Assembly: GCA_016790695.1 (NCBI GenBank)
Contig: JAEUOS010000027.1
Span: forward strand, 41,983-105,982
Origin: Burkholderiales bacterium
GTDB taxonomy: Bacteria; Pseudomonadota; Gammaproteobacteria; Burkholderiales; JAEUOS01
Length of the DNA: 64,000 nt
Reading direction: 5' to 3'
Shown: positions 8,769 to 17,930 of the stretch, piece after piece
Layout of the letters: each line of letters starts with the position of its first letter
Numbering within the stretch: the stretch's first letter is position 1
Program-made: the position numbers and the translations under genes
Notes under the pieces: generated by a model
Told to the model about the DNA's origin: nothing
The model's database searches: none
Seen by the model: the letters and a program-made list of their open reading frames with translations, nothing else

Positions 8769-9673
8769 GCCAGCATCCCCTGCAGGTAGTGGTCGACCAG
8801 GAGCGCCGCGAACAGCGCGGCCAGATACCAGAGCGAGTACCCGAACGTCGCGCGCGCGCGCGCGTCGCTGTATTCGCGGTACAGGCGCCAGGCATGGCCG
8901 ATGAATCCCGCGCCGAGCGCCAGCGCCGTGACCAGATAAAGCCAGCCGCTCATGCGGATGACGAACGGCAGGACGCTCACCGCCGTCAGCAGGACGGTGT
9001 ACAGGAGGATGTGCAGCTGGGTGAAGCGCCGCCCGTGCGTGACCGGCAGCATCGGCAGCCCCGACTTGCGGTAGTCCTCGACGCGGTACAGGGCCAGGGC
9101 CCAGAAGTGCGGCGGCGTCCAGACGAAGATGATCAGCACGAGGAGCACCGCTTCCGCGCCGACCTCGCCCGCCACGGCGGCCCAGCCGAGAGCCGGCGGC
9201 ATCGCGCCCGACAGGCCGCCGATGACGATGTTCTGCGGCGTCGTCGGCTTGAGCACCACGGTGTAGATGAACGCGTAGCCGAAGAACGTGGCGATGGTCA
9301 GCCACATGGTCAGGGCATTGACCCAGACGTAGAGCAGCGCGCTGCCGGCCGCGGCGAGGGCGATCGCGAATGCCAGCGCGGGCGTCGACCCGAGTTCGCC
9401 GCGCGCCAGGGGGCGCGCGCGGGTGCGCGCCATGCGGGCGTCGATGCGCTGCTCGATCAGGCAGTTGACCGCGAACGCTCCGCCGGCGAGGAGCCAGATG
9501 CCCGCCGTGCCCGCGACCAGCACGACCGGCTCGACCATGCCCGGCGTCGCGAGAAACATGCCGATGACCGCGCAGAACACCGCCAGCATGGTCACGCGCG
9601 GCTTGGTCAGGTCGATGAACTGGCGCACCCGCGCTGCGGGGGGATGTGCCGGGTCGGTGGCGGAAGCTTGCAT
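8765..9673 (-). CDS. ctaB: protoheme IX farnesyltransferase (heme O synthase)
   Basis: A UbiA-superfamily integral membrane prenyltransferase (302 residues, about nine spans) that adds a hydroxyethylfarnesyl group to heme b to give heme O. The prenyl-diphosphate site is NCLIEQRID at 70-78; the first Asp of the usual N-x3-D-x3-D is Glu74, a conservative change. It follows ctaA by 7 bases and overlaps sco by 4 bases. Heme O made here is the substrate of CtaA, giving heme A for the aa3 oxidase encoded at 12.5-17.2 kb. The symbol cyoE is also used for this family. Confidence 0.96.
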   Translation of the reverse strand: MQASATDPAHPPAARVRQFIDLTKPRVTMLAVFCAVIGMFLATPGMVEPVVLVAGTAGIWLLAGGAFAVNCLIEQRIDARMARTRARPLARGELGSTPALAFAIALAAAGSALLYVWVNALTMWLTIATFFGYAFIYTVVLKPTTPQNIVIGGLSGAMPPALGWAAVAGEVGAEAVLLVLIIFVWTPPHFWALALYRVEDYRKSGLPMLPVTHGRRFTQLHILLYTVLLTAVSVLPFVIRMSGWLYLVTALALGAGFIGHAWRLYREYSDARARATFGYSLWYLAALFAALLVDHYLQGMLA

Positions 9674-9680
9674 GAGCGGA

Positions 9681-10799
9681 TCAGGCGGCCGCGTCGGCAG
9701 GCGCGGCGCGAGAGGCGCGCCGCGCGCCGCCGGCGAGGCGGAAGTTTAGCAGCGCGAGTACGAGCGCCATCGCCGCGGCGCCGCCGTTGTGGATCACGGC
9801 CACCGCGAGCGGCCAGGCGAACACGACATTGGAGATGCCGGTCCCGACCTGCAGAAGGGCCAGCCCCGCGAGCGTCAGCGCCTGGCGGCGCAGCCACGGC
9901 GCGCGGTCACCGTCGCGCCAGAGCAGCAGGCAGAGCCAGGCGAGCACGCCGAGGACGATCCAGGCGAACGTCCGGTGCACCCAGTGAATCGCCACCAGCG
10001 CCTGGACCGGGAGCAGGCTGCCATCGTCGTTGCGGCCGAGCGGCCGGGTCAGATCGTAGGCGCGTCCGAACTCCATCTCGGGGATCCAGGCACCGTTGCA
10101 CAGCGGGAAATCCTGGCACGCGAGCACGGCGTAGTTGGTGCTGACCCACCCGCCGAGCGCGATCTGCACGGCGACCAGGATCAGGGCCAGGGCCGCGGCG
10201 CGCGGCAGGACCGGGCGCCGCGGCAGCGCCGGCGTCGCCTCGCGCATGCGCGCGCCGATCAGGCCGAGCGCGCACAGGAGGACGATGGCCAGGAGCAGGT
10301 GCACGGTGACCACCAGCGGCATCAGCTTCAAGGTCACGGTCCAGGCACCGAAGGCGCCCTGCACGCACACCAGCGCGAACAGGGCGGTCGCGGGCCACGG
10401 CGAGCGGCCGAAGCGCCGACGCCCGGTCCACGCGAGGATCATGAGCGCGGTGATCAGGGCGCCCACGCCCATGGCGAAATAGCGATGCAGCATCTCGATC
10501 CAGGCCTTGACCAGCGTGACCGGCCCGTCCGGCAGCGCGCGCTCGGCGGCGCGGATCTGGTCGAGCGCGGCGACCGGGTTCGAGTGGCCGTAGCAGCCGG
10601 GCCAGTCCGGACAGCCGAGGCCGGAATCCGTGAGACGCGTGAAGGCGCCGAACAGGATCAGGTCGAAGGTCAGGAAGGTGGTCACCCAGACCAGTCGGCG
10701 GTACTTGTCCGCATCGCCGCGCACCCAGGCCCAGGCAAGCGGCAGCGCGGCCACCGCCGCGCCGAGCAGCAGCAGTTGCGCGAGGCCGAGGGCGTGCAT
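9681..10799 (-). CDS. ctaA: heme A synthase (COX15/CtaA family)
   Basis: A 372-residue, eight-span membrane protein that oxidises the C8 methyl of heme O to a formyl group, giving heme A. The four conserved axial histidines are visible in [28 protein letters not shown] and [10 protein letters not shown] cysteine pair in a periplasmic loop ([11 protein letters not shown]), together with the earlier [12 protein letters not shown], matches COX15-type proteins. The ATG at 10799 gives [12 protein letters not shown] and overlaps the stop of the upstream gene by one base (TGATG). It lies in the SURF1 - SCO-like - ctaA - ctaB - sco operon. Confidence 0.95.
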   Translation of the reverse strand: MHALGLAQLLLLGAAVAALPLAWAWVRGDADKYRRLVWVTTFLTFDLILFGAFTRLTDSGLGCPDWPGCYGHSNPVAALDQIRAAERALPDGPVTLVKAWIEMLHRYFAMGVGALITALMILAWTGRRRFGRSPWPATALFALVCVQGAFGAWTVTLKLMPLVVTVHLLLAIVLLCALGLIGARMREATPALPRRPVLPRAAALALILVAVQIALGGWVSTNYAVLACQDFPLCNGAWIPEMEFGRAYDLTRPLGRNDDGSLLPVQALVAIHWVHRTFAWIVLGVLAWLCLLLWRDGDRAPWLRRQALTLAGLALLQVGTGISNVVFAWPLAVAVIHNGGAAAMALVLALLNFRLAGGARRASRAAPADAAA

Positions 10800-11407
10800 C
10801 AGCCGATCCCCGAATACTTGAGCAGCCGGCCGAGGTCCTTGTGCATCTTCATCGGGTCGGCATCCTTCGGATAGCGCAGCACCAGGTTGCCGAGCGGGTC
10901 GATGAGGTAGATGTGGTCGGTCAGGCGCTCGGCGGCGGGGAACGCGCGCGCCACCGCGGGGTCGGTCGCGCGCAGCATGCGGGTGCCGTCGTATTCGCGG
11001 ATGAGCAGCGTGGCCAGCGGCGCGCCGTCGGTGATGAGCCACGCGCGCTCGATCCGCTCCCGCTCCTTGCCCTGCATCGTGCGCAACTGCCGCATCTTGT
11101 GCAGCTTCTCCGGGCAACCCGGCGCGCACGCGCCGGCGTCGAACGTGAGCAGCACCCACTTGCCGCGTAGCTCCGCGAGCGGGAATGCCGTCCCGTCGAG
11201 CCTGGTGAGGGCGAGTTCAGGCAGCGGCCTGACCGGCGTGATCAGGGTGCCGTAGTTGACGCCGCCGCTCGGCCTGATGAAATAGAAGGTCACGTAGGAC
11301 GCGATGACCGGCGCCGCGCAGACCAGGAGCAGCAGCAGCATCTTGATCCGCCCGCCGACCATGGCCTCGCGGTAGGCGGACTCACGACTCTCGAGATGGC
11401 TTGTCAT
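10799..11407 (-). CDS. SCO-like thioredoxin-fold membrane protein of the oxidase assembly operon
   Basis: A 202-residue protein with one N-terminal membrane span (about residues 22-44) and a periplasmic thioredoxin-like domain. It keeps a CxxxC pair in GACAPGCPEK, as in SCO1, but I see no clear third copper-ligand His in the usual place, so copper binding is uncertain. It is conserved in position in betaproteobacterial oxidase operons and probably helps with copper or thiol chemistry during assembly. The ATG at 11407 overlaps the SURF1 coding end by 26 bases; an ATG at 11362, with GAGG just before it, is a possible alternative start. The downstream ctaA start overlaps its stop. Confidence 0.8.
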   Translation of the reverse strand: MTSHLESRESAYREAMVGGRIKMLLLLLVCAAPVIASYVTFYFIRPSGGVNYGTLITPVRPLPELALTRLDGTAFPLAELRGKWVLLTFDAGACAPGCPEKLHKMRQLRTMQGKERERIERAWLITDGAPLATLLIREYDGTRMLRATDPAVARAFPAAERLTDHIYLIDPLGNLVLRYPKDADPMKMHKDLGRLLKYSGIG

Positions 11408-12125
11408 GGTGGAAGAACGTGAAGAAGAGAAACAGGAGCGCGGCCAGCGCCGCCAGCGAAAACCACTGGAACGCGTAGCCGCGGTGCTTGGCCGCCGTCA
11501 TCCCGCTCGCGCCGGGCGGCCGGTCCGGGCCGCGCGCCAGGCCGACAGGGACCGTCTCGCCCAGTTCACGCAGGATGAACGGCTGCGTGGCCAGGCCGGT
11601 GCGCTCGCTGAACTTCTGCGGCGTCAGGTTCTGCCACAGTGCCCCGCTGTCGGCGTCCGCGGACAATTCGAGCGTCCGCCGCGGCGCCAGGTAGGCGCGT
11701 CCGCGCACCTCGACGACGCCGGCCGGCGCCGGCACCGCCGGCAGCTTCGTGCGGTCCGCTCCCGGCGCCGCCACGCCGCGGTCGACCAGCACCACGCGTT
11801 GTCCGCCGGCGATCCTGAGCGGCGTGATCACGGCCATGCCCGCCACGCGACCGGCGAACTGGTTGTCCCAGTAGACTGTGCGTTCCGGAAGAAATTCCCC
11901 GCGCGCGACCGCCAGCCGGCCGTCCATGGCCGCCGCATCGGCCGCCTCGCTGCCGATGCGTACCTCGGCGGCGTCGCGCTGCGCCGAACTGCGCGCCTCG
12001 ATCTCCGCCTTCTCGACCGCGCGGCCGGCCTGCCAGGCCCCCGCGGCCACGCCGACGGCGACGACCGCCGCGGCGGCGAGGGCCGGCACGGGATGGAACG
12101 CCGGTCGCGCGCGCAGGCGGATCAT
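11382..12125 (-). CDS. SURF1-family cytochrome oxidase biogenesis protein
   Basis: A 247-residue protein with a membrane span at each end (near residues 12-30 and at FSLAALAALLFLFFTFF) and a periplasmic domain between, the hallmark SURF1 layout. SURF1 helps deliver heme A to subunit I. Signature segments are visible: WDNQF, a VLVDRGW-like motif (VVLVDRGV), the region before PFIL, and KHRGYAFQWF near the C-terminus. The ATG at 12125 begins MIRLRARPAFHP. It is the first gene of the minus-strand assembly operon and is divergent from the DUF2909 gene. Confidence 0.92.
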   Translation of the reverse strand: MIRLRARPAFHPVPALAAAAVVAVGVAAGAWQAGRAVEKAEIEARSSAQRDAAEVRIGSEAADAAAMDGRLAVARGEFLPERTVYWDNQFAGRVAGMAVITPLRIAGGQRVVLVDRGVAAPGADRTKLPAVPAPAGVVEVRGRAYLAPRRTLELSADADSGALWQNLTPQKFSERTGLATQPFILRELGETVPVGLARGPDRPPGASGMTAAKHRGYAFQWFSLAALAALLFLFFTFFHHDKPSRES

Positions 12126-12194
12126 CGACGCTCCGAACGCGGGCACAATACGCACCTGCACAACCGCTGCGCAACGGCCGCACCAATCGCCCCG

Positions 12195-12398
12195 ATGAAA
12201 TACGTTCCGGCTGTCATCCTGGTTCTCATCCTGGCCAGCCTCGGATCGGCCATGGTCTTCCTGGTCAAGGACCAGAGCCGGACCCGCCGCACGCTGCGCG
12301 CGCTGACGGTGCGCATCTCGCTGTCGGTCGCCCTGTTCCTGTTCCTGTTGTTCGGCCACTGGATGGGCTGGTTCACCCCGAACCCGCGGCCGTTCTAG
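12195..12398 (+). CDS. DUF2909 twin-transmembrane protein
   Basis: A 67-residue protein consisting of two membrane spans (VPAVILVLILASLGSAMVFLV and LSVALFLFLLFGHWMGW) joined by a basic loop, KDQSRTRRTLRALTVR. It matches the DUF2909 / twin transmembrane family found in betaproteobacterial and gammaproteobacterial oxidase loci. The molecular role is not known; location between the structural and assembly genes suggests oxidase biogenesis. It is the only plus-strand gene in the cox locus, divergent from SURF1 and convergent with ctaE. Confidence 0.82.
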   Translation: MKYVPAVILVLILASLGSAMVFLVKDQSRTRRTLRALTVRISLSVALFLFLLFGHWMGWFTPNPRPF

Positions 12399-12430
12399 CC
12401 CGCACGCGCCGGCGCGGCGGCGGCCCCAAA

Positions 12431-12456
12431 GAAAAACGCCGCACGGTCGTGCGGCG
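12431..12456 (-). terminator. intrinsic terminator of the ctaC-ctaE transcript
   Basis: Read on the minus strand, an 8-bp GC stem (arms 12449-12456 and 12437-12444, loop of 4) is followed by TTTTTC. It lies 24 bases past the ctaE stop and ends the structural oxidase operon. Confidence 0.8.
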
Positions 12457-12479
12457 CTCCCCGTGGCGCGGCGCCGCTG

Positions 12480-13343
12480 CTACATCCAGTAGACCACGAT
12501 GTACAGGCCGAGCCAGACGACGTCGACGAAGTGCCAGTACCATGCCGCGCCCTCGAAGGCGAAGTGATGGTCGGGCTTGAAATGTCCCTTCATGCAGCGC
12601 ACCCACACGACGATCAGCATGATCGCACCGACGGTCACGTGGAAGCCGTGGAAGCCGGTGAGCATGAAGAAGGTCGACCCGTAGATGCCGGTGGAGAGCT
12701 TGAGGTTGAGGTCGGAGTACGCATGCGCGTACTCATAGGCCTGGAACCCGAGGAACACCACGCCGAGCAGGATCGTCAGGAACATGAACAGGTTGAGCAC
12801 GCCGCGCTTGTTGTCCTTGAGCGCATGGTGGGCAATGGTCAGCGTCACCCCGGAGCTCAGCAGCAGCGCGGTGTTGATGGTCGGGATCCAGAACGGCCCC
12901 ATCGGCGTGAAGCTCTCGGCGATCTCCGGACCGGCGGTCGGCCATTGCGCCTTGAAATCGGGCCACAGCAGCCGCTGATCGAGGTCGCCCAGCCACGGCA
13001 CGGAGAACACGCGCGCGTAGTAAAGCGCGCCGAAGAAGGCCGCGAAGAACATCACCTCGGAGAAGATGAACCAGCTCATGCTCCACCGGAAGGAGACGTC
13101 GACCTTGCCCGAGTAGCGGCCGCCCTCCGACTCGCCGGCCACCGTGCCGAACCAGCCGAACAGCATGTAGACCAGGAAGGCGAGCCCGATCGCCAGCGCC
13201 CACGGGCCGGGGAACATCCCGTTGATCCAGGTCGCCGCGCCGAGCGCCATCAGGAACAGGGCGATCGACCCCTTGATCGGCCAGCTCGAGGGCTGCGGAA
13301 TGAAGTAGTCCGGTGTCGATCCGTGTGCGGCTGGTGCGCTCAT
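12480..13343 (-). CDS. ctaE: cytochrome c oxidase subunit III
   Basis: A 287-residue, seven-span membrane protein (COX3 family), the structural subunit that stabilises the aa3 oxidase and its oxygen and proton pathways. Recognisable segments include MSWFIFSEVMFFAAFFGALYYAR, the helix-III motif with its conserved Glu, TGFHGFHVTVGA and the C-terminal WHFVDVVWLGLYIVVYWM. It is the last gene of the minus-strand ctaC-ctaD-small ORF-ctaG-DUF2970-ctaE operon and is followed by a stem-loop terminator. Confidence 0.97.
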   Translation of the reverse strand: MSAPAAHGSTPDYFIPQPSSWPIKGSIALFLMALGAATWINGMFPGPWALAIGLAFLVYMLFGWFGTVAGESEGGRYSGKVDVSFRWSMSWFIFSEVMFFAAFFGALYYARVFSVPWLGDLDQRLLWPDFKAQWPTAGPEIAESFTPMGPFWIPTINTALLLSSGVTLTIAHHALKDNKRGVLNLFMFLTILLGVVFLGFQAYEYAHAYSDLNLKLSTGIYGSTFFMLTGFHGFHVTVGAIMLIVVWVRCMKGHFKPDHHFAFEGAAWYWHFVDVVWLGLYIVVYWM

Positions 13344-13404
13344 GCTTGGTTCTCCTCGCTTCTATCCTGGGTGACGCCTTGAATTGTTGCCCGACTGCTC
13401 GACT

Positions 13405-13620
13405 TCATTTGGCGGTCAGAAACCTGACCAGTATGACCAGGGAGCCGACGAACACCGCGGCCCCGAAGATCCCGGCCACGATGACCTGCGCCGGGCGGAT
13501 CTTCGCGATGTCGTCCTCGTAGCCGGCCGACTTGCGGATGCCGATGAACGACCACAGCACCGCGCGCGCGACCTGCGTCAGCGACGCCCCGCCTCCGCCC
13601 GCGCCGCTGCCGCCGCTCAC
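13405..13620 (-). CDS. DUF2970 small membrane protein
   Basis: A 71-residue protein with a glycine/serine-rich N-terminus, the conserved AVLWSFIGIRK segment and a single C-terminal membrane span (VIVAGIFGAAVFVGSLVILVRFL). It belongs to DUF2970, a family found between ctaG and ctaE in betaproteobacterial oxidase operons. Its function is unknown; an accessory subunit or assembly factor is the simple guess. The start overlaps the ctaG stop by 4 bases, indicating coupled translation. Confidence 0.85.
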   Translation of the reverse strand: MSGGSGAGGGGASLTQVARAVLWSFIGIRKSAGYEDDIAKIRPAQVIVAGIFGAAVFVGSLVILVRFLTAK

Positions 13621-14153
13621 GAATTGCCCTTTCCGGCGATCTCGAAGAACGTGTACGAGAGCGTGATCGTCGTGACGTCCTTCGACATGTCGGGATCGAT
13701 CACGAACACCACCGGAAACTGCCTGGACTCATGCGCGGCGAGGGTCTGCTGCTTGAAGCAGAAGCACTCGAGTTTCTTGAAGTACTGGGCCGCCGCCTTG
13801 GGCGCGTAGCTGGGAATGGCCTGGCCGGTCATCGGCCGGTCGCGCACATTGGTGACCTCGTAGATCACCTGGACCAGTTCGCCCGGGTGCACCTCGATGC
13901 TCCCCGTCAGGGGGCGGAACCGCCACGGCAGGTGATTGGAGTTCGCGTCGAACTCGACGGTGACCTTGCGGCTGGTGTCGATCTGGGTGTTGGCCGGCTT
14001 CGCATCGGCCTTGACGAGTTCGTTGATGCCCGTGATCTCGCAGATGGCCTTGTAGAACGGCACGAGCGCGTAGCCGAAGCCGCCCATGATCAGGACGACG
14101 ACCAGAAGCTTCCAGCGGGTTTCGCGGTTGCCCGCGGCTTGTGCGGAGTCCAT
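13617..14153 (-). CDS. ctaG: cytochrome c oxidase assembly protein CtaG/Cox11
   Basis: A 178-residue protein with one N-terminal membrane span and a periplasmic Ig-like domain. The copper-binding CFCF motif is present in KKLECFCFKQQ, along with the upstream membrane-proximal Cys (FYKAICEITG). It delivers copper to the CuB centre of subunit I. It sits directly downstream of ctaD and the 39-residue small ORF, and overlaps the DUF2970 gene by 4 bases. Length and motifs are those of a complete family member. Confidence 0.95.
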   Translation of the reverse strand: MDSAQAAGNRETRWKLLVVVLIMGGFGYALVPFYKAICEITGINELVKADAKPANTQIDTSRKVTVEFDANSNHLPWRFRPLTGSIEVHPGELVQVIYEVTNVRDRPMTGQAIPSYAPKAAAQYFKKLECFCFKQQTLAAHESRQFPVVFVIDPDMSKDVTTITLSYTFFEIAGKGNS

Positions 14154-14169
14154 GCGCGTCGGTGCGGCG

Positions 14170-14289
14170 CTAGCCGATCAGATAGCGGCGGGCGATGACG
14201 CCGACGAAGAACACGACCACGATCGACAGCAGCACCAGCGCCGTCCTGGCGTTGCCGCGCGAGTCGCCCGAATCAGGTGGTGTGGCCAT
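14170..14289 (-). CDS. cytochrome oxidase small assembly protein, 39 residues
   Basis: A short open frame in the gap between ctaD and ctaG. It encodes a polar N-terminus (MATPPDSGDSRGNARTA) and one membrane span (LVLLSIVVVFFVGVIA) ending in RRYLIG. This single-span architecture, with the C-terminal arginine pair, matches the tiny cytochrome oxidase small assembly proteins annotated at this position in many betaproteobacteria. It ends 16 bases before the ctaG start, so co-translation in the operon is likely. Its function is unproven; a role in assembling subunit I with CtaG is inferred from position only. Confidence 0.75.
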   Translation of the reverse strand: MATPPDSGDSRGNARTALVLLSIVVVFFVGVIARRYLIG

Positions 14290-14373
14290 GTCGCCCGGTC
14301 GGCTGGCCGTCCGTCGCGCCGGCGGCCGGCACCGGCGCGCAACGGACGGACAAGCCGCATCGCATTCCCCGCC

Positions 14374-15969
14374 TCACTTGACCTGCGGCGCCGTCTCGAA
14401 GGTGTGGTAGGGCGCCGGCGAAGGCACCGTCCACTCCAGGCCCTCGGCGCCCTCCCAGGGCTTGTCGCCGACCTTGGCGCCGCCCTTGATCGCCTTCAGG
14501 ACCACCACCAGGAAGATCAGCTGCGACAGCCCGAACCCGAACGCGCCCACGCTGGCGATCGCGTTGAAGTCGGCGAACTGGGTGGCGTAGTCGGGAATGC
14601 GCCGCGGCATGCCGGCCAGGCCGAGGAAGTGCATCGGGAAGAAGGTGATGTTGAAGAAGATGATCGAGGCCCAGAAGTGCAGCTTGCCCAGGCCCTCGTC
14701 GTACATGTGGCCGGTCCACTTCGGGATCCAGTAATACGTTCCCGAGAACAGCGCGAACAGCGAGCCGGCGACCAGCACGTAGTGGAAGTGCGCGACCACG
14801 TAGTAGGTGTCCTGGATCTGGATGTCGATCGGGGTCACCGCGCAGATGAGGCCGGTGAAGCCGCCCATGGTGAACACGAAGATGAAGCCGACCGCGAACA
14901 GCATCGGCGTCTCGAAGGTCATCGAGCCCTTCCACATGGTGGCGATCCAGTTGAACACCTTCACGCCGGTCGGGACCGCGATGAGCATGGTCGCGTACAT
15001 GAAGAACAGCTGCCCGGACGCCGGCATGCCGGTGGTGAACATGTGGTGCGCCCAGACGATGAACGACAGGATGGCGATCGACGAGGTGGCGTAGACCATC
15101 GACGCGTAGCCGAACAGCTGCTTGCGCGCGAACGCCGGCACCACGTGGCTGATGATGCCGAACGCCGGGAGGATCATGATGTAGACCTCGGGATGCCCGA
15201 AGAACCAGAAGATGTGCTGGTACATCACCGGGTCGCCGCCACCCGCGGCGTTGAAGAACGAGGTGCCGAAGTGGCGGTCGGTGAGCACCATCGTGATCGC
15301 CCCCGCCAGCACCGGCATGACCGCGATCAGCAGGTAGGCGGTGATGAGCCAGGTCCAGCAGAACATCGGCATCTTCATCAGCGTCATGCCGGGCGCGCGC
15401 ATGTTGAGGATGGTGGTCACGATGTTGATCGACCCCATGATCGACGAGGCGCCCATGATGTGCATCGCGAAGATGCCGAGGTCCATGCCCAGGCCCATCT
15501 GCGTCGACAGCGGCGCGTACAGCGTCCAGCCGGCGGCGGTCGCGCCGCCGGGCACGAAGAACGAGATCACCAGAAGCATGGCGGCCGGAACCAGCAGCCA
15601 GAACGACCAGTTGTTCATGCGCGCGAACGCCATGTCGGGCGCGCCGATCTGCAGCGGGATCAGCCAGTTCGCGAAGCCGACGAACGCCGGCATGATCGCG
15701 CCGAACACCATGATCAGGCCGTGCATGGTGGTGAGCTGGTTGAAGAACTCGGGGTTCCAGTACTGCAGGCCGGGCTGGAACAGCTCCATGCGGATGCCCA
15801 GCGCGAGCACGCCGCCGGTGAGGAACATGATGAACGAGAACCACAGGTACAGCGTGCCGATGTCCTTGTGGTTGGTCGTCATGACCCAGCGCATGAGGCC
15901 CGACGGCGGCCCATGGTGGTGGTCGTCGTGCCCGTGCGAGTGTCCGTGCTGGTCGAGAACTGCGCTCAT
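14374..15969 (-). CDS. ctaD: cytochrome c oxidase subunit I
   Basis: The catalytic heme-copper subunit (531 residues, 12 spans). The Glu of the proton channel and the CuB His-Tyr region are in [10 protein letters not shown], two CuB histidines in VWAHHMF, and the heme a3/a ligands in VVAHFHYVL, so it is an A-type oxidase. The N-terminus is His-rich ([13 protein letters not shown]), a feature often seen in this subunit in betaproteobacteria. It lies 46 bases downstream of ctaC. It reduces oxygen to water and pumps protons with electrons from cytochrome c, which the Sox system encoded at 32-39 kb could feed. Confidence 0.97.
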   Translation of the reverse strand: MSAVLDQHGHSHGHDDHHHGPPSGLMRWVMTTNHKDIGTLYLWFSFIMFLTGGVLALGIRMELFQPGLQYWNPEFFNQLTTMHGLIMVFGAIMPAFVGFANWLIPLQIGAPDMAFARMNNWSFWLLVPAAMLLVISFFVPGGATAAGWTLYAPLSTQMGLGMDLGIFAMHIMGASSIMGSINIVTTILNMRAPGMTLMKMPMFCWTWLITAYLLIAVMPVLAGAITMVLTDRHFGTSFFNAAGGGDPVMYQHIFWFFGHPEVYIMILPAFGIISHVVPAFARKQLFGYASMVYATSSIAILSFIVWAHHMFTTGMPASGQLFFMYATMLIAVPTGVKVFNWIATMWKGSMTFETPMLFAVGFIFVFTMGGFTGLICAVTPIDIQIQDTYYVVAHFHYVLVAGSLFALFSGTYYWIPKWTGHMYDEGLGKLHFWASIIFFNITFFPMHFLGLAGMPRRIPDYATQFADFNAIASVGAFGFGLSQLIFLVVVLKAIKGGAKVGDKPWEGAEGLEWTVPSPAPYHTFETAPQVK

Positions 15970-16015
15970 GCTTGCCTCTTCGAGAATGACTTGTTCGTGG
16001 CTCCGGCCGGCGCGC

Positions 16016-17224
16016 TCACTGCGCCTTGGCGGACAGCTGGTTCAGCTTGGCGGCGTCCCAGGCCTTGGCGGCCTTGATGTCCGCGGGCATCACCGCGTCG
16101 CCGGTCTTGTTGCCCCAGCTGTTGCGGGTGTAGGTCAGCACCGCGGCCAGCTCGACGTCGGACAGGCTCTTGAACGACGCCATGGCGGTGCCCTGGCGAC
16201 CGTTGAGCAGCACCGCGATCGGGTTGTCCTTCGGCCCCTGCACGACCTTCGCGCCGTCGAGCGGCGGGAACGCCGGCGGCGTGCCCTTCCCGCTGGCCTG
16301 GTGGCAGGCGACGCAGGTGGCCGCATACACCTTCTCGCCGCGCGCGATCAGCTCGGCCTGGGTCCACTGCTTGTTCGGGTCATCCATCTTCGCGGCCATG
16401 AGCTTCTTCTGCTCCTCGACCCACTTGGTGTAGTCCGCCTCGGTCTTGACGTTGACGACGATCGGCATGAAGCCGTGCTCCTTGCCGCACAACTCGGCGC
16501 ACTGCCCGCGGTAGACGCCGACCTTCTCGGCCTTGAACCAGGTGTCGCGGATGAAGCCCGGGATCGCGTCCTGCTTGACGCCGAACGCGGGAATCATCCA
16601 GGCGTGGATCACGTCCTGGGCGGTGGTCAGGATGCGGATCTTGCGGCCGACCGGCACGACGACCTCGTTGTCGACCTCGAGCATGTAGTTGACGCCCTTG
16701 GGCGCCTTGCCCTCGATCTGCTCGCGCGGGGTCGACAGGCTGGAGAAGAAGCTGATGCCCTCGCCCTCGCCCTTGACGTAGTCGTACCCCCACTTCCACT
16801 GGTACCCGGTGGCCTTGATCGTGATGTCAGCGTTCGAGGTGTCCTTCATCGCCAGCACCGTCTTGGTCGCGAGCGCGGCCATCACGATGACGATGATCAT
16901 CGGCACCACCGTCCAGGCGATCTCGACGGCCGTGCTCTCGTGGAAATCCGCCGGCTTGTGGCCCTTCGACTTGCGATGGGCGAACACCGAATAGAACATG
17001 ACTCCGAAGACCGCCACGAAGATGACCGCGCAGATGCCGAGCATCACGAAGTGCAGGTCATAGATCTGGCTGGCGATCCCGGTCACCGGCGGCGGCAGGT
17101 TGAGCTGGCGCACTGCCGGCCCGCCGGGCATGTCGACCACGGCTTGGGCAAGCGCAGCGCCGGCGCCGAGCGCCGGCACGGCGGCTGCCGCGACTTTGTT
17201 GATCCATTTTGCAACGCCCATCAT
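16016..17224 (-). CDS. ctaC: cytochrome c oxidase subunit II with fused cytochrome c domain
   Basis: A 402-residue caa3-type subunit II. After a signal peptide come two membrane spans (about residues 55-75 and 95-115), the cupredoxin domain with the CuA site [12 protein letters not shown], and a C-terminal cytochrome c domain with CVACH and a downstream Met region. The fused heme means the enzyme carries its own electron entry domain. It is the first structural gene of the oxidase operon, 45 bases after the DUF2244 gene. The start is the first of two consecutive ATGs. Confidence 0.96.
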   Translation of the reverse strand: MMGVAKWINKVAAAAVPALGAGAALAQAVVDMPGGPAVRQLNLPPPVTGIASQIYDLHFVMLGICAVIFVAVFGVMFYSVFAHRKSKGHKPADFHESTAVEIAWTVVPMIIVIVMAALATKTVLAMKDTSNADITIKATGYQWKWGYDYVKGEGEGISFFSSLSTPREQIEGKAPKGVNYMLEVDNEVVVPVGRKIRILTTAQDVIHAWMIPAFGVKQDAIPGFIRDTWFKAEKVGVYRGQCAELCGKEHGFMPIVVNVKTEADYTKWVEEQKKLMAAKMDDPNKQWTQAELIARGEKVYAATCVACHQASGKGTPPAFPPLDGAKVVQGPKDNPIAVLLNGRQGTAMASFKSLSDVELAAVLTYTRNSWGNKTGDAVMPADIKAAKAWDAAKLNQLSAKAQ

Positions 17225-17269
17225 GCTCCTCGGTCGCGATTGGTTTGATTCGTTGTCCTGTGCCCGGAT

Positions 17270-17797
17270 TCAGGCCGGGCCGGCCGCGGCGCGCGCAGCC
17301 GCGAGGGCGGCACGCAGGTCGTCGGCGAAAGCGGTGCGACGCTCGAACCCCAGGTGCCGGCCGACTTCGGCGCGACGACCGGATTGCGTCAGGAAGACCT
17401 TGATCCGCTGCGGGCCGCGCTCGACCTCCAGCCTGGCCCACTGCGGATCGAATCGGCGCGTTTCCCGCCGGCGTCCCGCGACGTCCTCGACCGTCAGCGC
17501 GTCGACGCCGACGCGGATCCGCTCATGGTCGCCGGCGCGGGCGCTGCAGACCGCGAACGCGGCCCCGAGCGCCAGCACCTCGAGGCCGACGAAGGGCAGG
17601 ATCAGCCACGGACCGAACGAGGCGAACGCCGCCCCGAAGGCAAACGAGACGGCGGCCAGACTCGCGAAGACCGCGAGCAGCGGCCAAGGGGCGATCGAGC
17701 AGTTGCGCCGCAGGAGGAACTCGGCCGGGACCGTGTCGGGCCGCGCACCGGCGACGCAGCCGGCCGCGCGCGCATCGGAAACGGGAGGGCCGGCCAT
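17270..17797 (-). CDS. DUF2244 membrane protein
   Basis: A 175-residue protein with an RNCSIAP motif, two adjacent membrane spans (LLAVFASLAAVSFAFGAAFA and LILPFVGLEVLALGAAFAV) and a C-terminal soluble domain with SGRRAEVGRHL. These features match DUF2244, a family of unknown function encoded just upstream of ctaC in many betaproteobacteria. I chose the ATG at 17797; an in-frame ATG at 17821 would start only about 3 bases after the predicted transcription start. It appears to be the first gene of the oxidase transcript. Confidence 0.78.
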   Translation of the reverse strand: MAGPPVSDARAAGCVAGARPDTVPAEFLLRRNCSIAPWPLLAVFASLAAVSFAFGAAFASFGPWLILPFVGLEVLALGAAFAVCSARAGDHERIRVGVDALTVEDVAGRRRETRRFDPQWARLEVERGPQRIKVFLTQSGRRAEVGRHLGFERRTAFADDLRAALAAARAAAGPA

Positions 17798-17830
17798 GGC
17801 AGGGAAATCGCGGCAATCCATAACCCTGCA

Positions 17831-17859
17831 AGTATAGCAGTCTTCGCCACCCCCTCGAA
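17831..17859 (-). promoter_or_regulatory. sigma-70-type promoter of the DUF2244-cox operon
   Basis: On the minus strand there is TATACT (17831-17836) preceded by TGC, an extended -10 element, and TTCGAG (17854-17859) 17 bases upstream as a weak -35. The predicted start is near 17824, just ahead of the DUF2244 gene. Confidence 0.5.
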
Positions 17860-17930
17860 CAAGCGCGACACGGCGCCCGGCCGCGACGCCTTGGCCATGG
17901 CGTCGATCGGGACGGCGTCCGGCGTCCGGC

